Source of the DNA: Enterocloster aldenensis | GTDB lineage: Bacteria > Bacillota > Clostridia > Lachnospirales > Lachnospiraceae | DNA length: 7,375 nucleotides | Reading direction: 5' to 3' | Assembly: GCF_003434055.1 (NCBI RefSeq) | Contig: NZ_QVEX01000035.1 | Location: forward strand, 1 to 7,375 | In this document: in pieces, positions 6,302 through 7,375 of the stretch | Layout of the letters: every line of letters starts with the position of its first letter | How positions within the stretch are numbered: the first letter of the stretch is position 1 | Position numbers and translations under genes: made by a program | Notes under the pieces: model-generated | What the model was told of the DNA's origin: nothing | Database searches by the model: none | Seen by the model: only the letters and a program-made list of their open reading frames with translations

Positions 6302-6326
6302 AAGAGCGCTGTTTGGCAGCGCTCTT
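6302..6326 (-). promoter_or_regulatory. Intercistronic hairpin between binding-protein and ATPase genes
   Basis: A perfect GC-rich 10-bp stem, AAGAGCGCTG paired with CAGCGCTCTT, closes a 5-nt loop in the 60-nt gap. It starts 15 nt past the binding-protein stop and ends 6 nt before the ATPase ribosome binding site. On the minus strand only three T residues follow before CG, so it is not a full intrinsic terminator. The usual role of such hairpins in ABC operons is to stabilise the upstream mRNA or stop part of transcription, so that more binding protein is made than membrane components. Function inferred, structure clear. Confidence 0.75.
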
Positions 6327-6341
6327 ATAACAACCTGTCCT

Positions 6342-7343
6342 CTATTCTGCATTGCTGGCATCAATGATGTAGGGAGCGATGAGGATCTCCTTTTCCGGGT
6401 TGGTTCCATTTAAGTACTGTTCTACGGCCTCCATAGTTGTCTTACCAATTGCCTCCGGATCCTGCGCAACATCTGCCACCCAGTTTCCGCCTTTCTTGAT
6501 TTCGGCTATGCCCTCCGGATTTCCATCATAACCAATAATTTTTGTATCTTTTTCTGCTGCGGTTATTGAAGAAAGGGCGCCAATTGCCGCTGGATCTCCC
6601 ACGCAGAATACAGCATCTATATTATCATATTTTAAAAGCATGTTCTGCATCACATCCGCCGCCTTCTGCTGGTCTCCGGAATAGTTCTGGATATCTGCCA
6701 CTACGATATCCGGTGCATTTTTTTCCAGATAATCCGTAAATCCTTTTTCACGGTCCACGCAGCTTTCTATTTCAGAATAAGTGATAACTGCTGCTGTACC
6801 TGTTTTATCTGTAAGGATATTTTCTATCAGGTATTGGGCGGCTAACTCCCCGCCTTTATAGTTATCCGTAGCAATATGTGAAACTACATCACCATCCGAC
6901 TTAATGTCCATGGTAAATACCGGTATCCCTGCCTGGTCTGCCAGTTCAACCATGGACTTAGAACCAGCGGAATTAGTGGGAGCAATCACAATTGCGTCTA
7001 CCTTTTTGGTGATAAAATCCTGAACCTGGCTCAGCTGTTTATTCGCGTCACCTGACGCATCCTGAAAGTCCACTGACCACCCCATCTCTCCAGCAGTATA
7101 ATCCATGGATTTCTGAATATTGTTGTAGAAAACATGGGTACTGTTAAGAAGGCTTACGCCTACTTTTTTCCCTGGCTCCTCCTCCTGACCCACTGATTTT
7201 TCTGCCTCTTTTTCTGCCTCTGTACCTTGTGCAGCTGCCGTTGTCTCTGATTCTACCGCAACCTCTGCCGTCTTTTCCCCTCCTGAACAAGCCGTTAATG
7301 CCATGGCTGCCGCTACTGCAAATACGATTGCTTTTTTCATCAT
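6342..7343 (-). CDS. RbsB-type sugar-binding lipoprotein of the ABC importer
   Basis: From ATG 7343 the product has 333 residues. A Lys-Lys start and a hydrophobic stretch end in the lipobox LTAC with Cys19, the expected lipid anchor. A Glu/Ala/Thr-rich linker follows to about 58, then a periplasmic-binding-protein-like fold of the RbsB class. RbsB landmarks are VVSHIATDN (153-161), DREKGF (197-202), IGYDGNPEG (270-278) and VAQDP (292-296). By alignment from memory, contacts equal to RbsB Arg141, Asp215 and Gln235 are kept (Arg198, Asp273, Gln294). The residue after pocket Asp146 is Ile rather than Arg, and the RbsB Asn190 position is Gly, so ribose is not assured. Longer starts exist (ATG 7352, TTG 7370), but AAAGGA (7358-7353) is 9 nt before ATG 7343 and touches ATG 7352. 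The promoter and any gene upstream are beyond the window edge. Confidence 0.93.
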   Translation of the reverse strand: MMKKAIVFAVAAAMALTACSGGEKTAEVAVESETTAAAQGTEAEKEAEKSVGQEEEPGKKVGVSLLNSTHVFYNNIQKSMDYTAGEMGWSVDFQDASGDANKQLSQVQDFITKKVDAIVIAPTNSAGSKSMVELADQAGIPVFTMDIKSDGDVVSHIATDNYKGGELAAQYLIENILTDKTGTAAVITYSEIESCVDREKGFTDYLEKNAPDIVVADIQNYSGDQQKAADVMQNMLLKYDNIDAVFCVGDPAAIGALSSITAAEKDTKIIGYDGNPEGIAEIKKGGNWVADVAQDPEAIGKTTMEAVEQYLNGTNPEKEILIAPYIIDASNAE

Positions 7344-7375
7344 TTTTGTCATTCCTTTCGCTTCGCTCAAGGCAC

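Noticed and set aside
6302..6326. Full rho-independent terminator ending the binding-protein transcript
   Set aside because: Only three T residues follow the stem on the minus strand, and the ATPase gene with its ribosome binding site comes directly after.

Overview
The window looks like chromosomal DNA of a low-to-mid GC Firmicute, most likely a gut-type clostridium (Lachnospiraceae or a relative). The reasons are the strong AGGAGG-type ribosome binding sites before almost every gene, frequent GTG starts, a lipoprotein sugar-binding protein with a Gram-positive style lipobox, and the family mix. No marker gene is present, so this placement is inference.

Layout. A single plus-strand gene at the left (164-598) encodes a small cysteine-rich DUF3795-type protein. 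It is preceded by a sigma-A-like promoter that sits within a perfect 12-bp inverted repeat. A 391-bp stretch without a gene (599-989) lies between it and the convergent minus-strand block. That block fills the rest of the window. In transcription order (right to left) it holds a sugar-binding lipoprotein (7343-6342), a double-domain sugar ABC ATPase (6281-4764), an RbsC-type permease (4764-3802), an RpiR-family regulator (3677-2934), a FruK/LacC-type PfkB kinase (2819-1893) and a GatY/KbaY-type class II ketose-bisphosphate aldolase (1841-990).

How the genes fit together. The ABC importer brings in an unphosphorylated sugar. The kinase and aldolase would take a ketohexose monophosphate to the 1,6-bisphosphate and then to two triose phosphates. 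The RpiR protein, with its SIS sugar-phosphate domain, probably senses an intermediate. No enzyme for the first phosphorylation or isomerisation is present, so either it lies to the right beyond the window, it is supplied in trans, or the kinase acts on the free sugar. The substrate cannot be named from sequence: the ribose-contact positions of the binding protein are only partly kept.

Regulatory structure is more informative than the genes. There is a strong hairpin between the binding-protein and ATPase genes, a 1-nt TAATG overlap between ATPase and permease, a nested palindrome/terminator/possible promoter between the regulator and the kinase, and a dyad over the regulator's own candidate promoter. 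No mobile element, CRISPR array, tRNA or rRNA was seen. The window is mostly an ordinary sugar-utilisation locus; the best leads are the unassigned substrate, unusual residues in the kinase and the ATPase, and the dyad elements.
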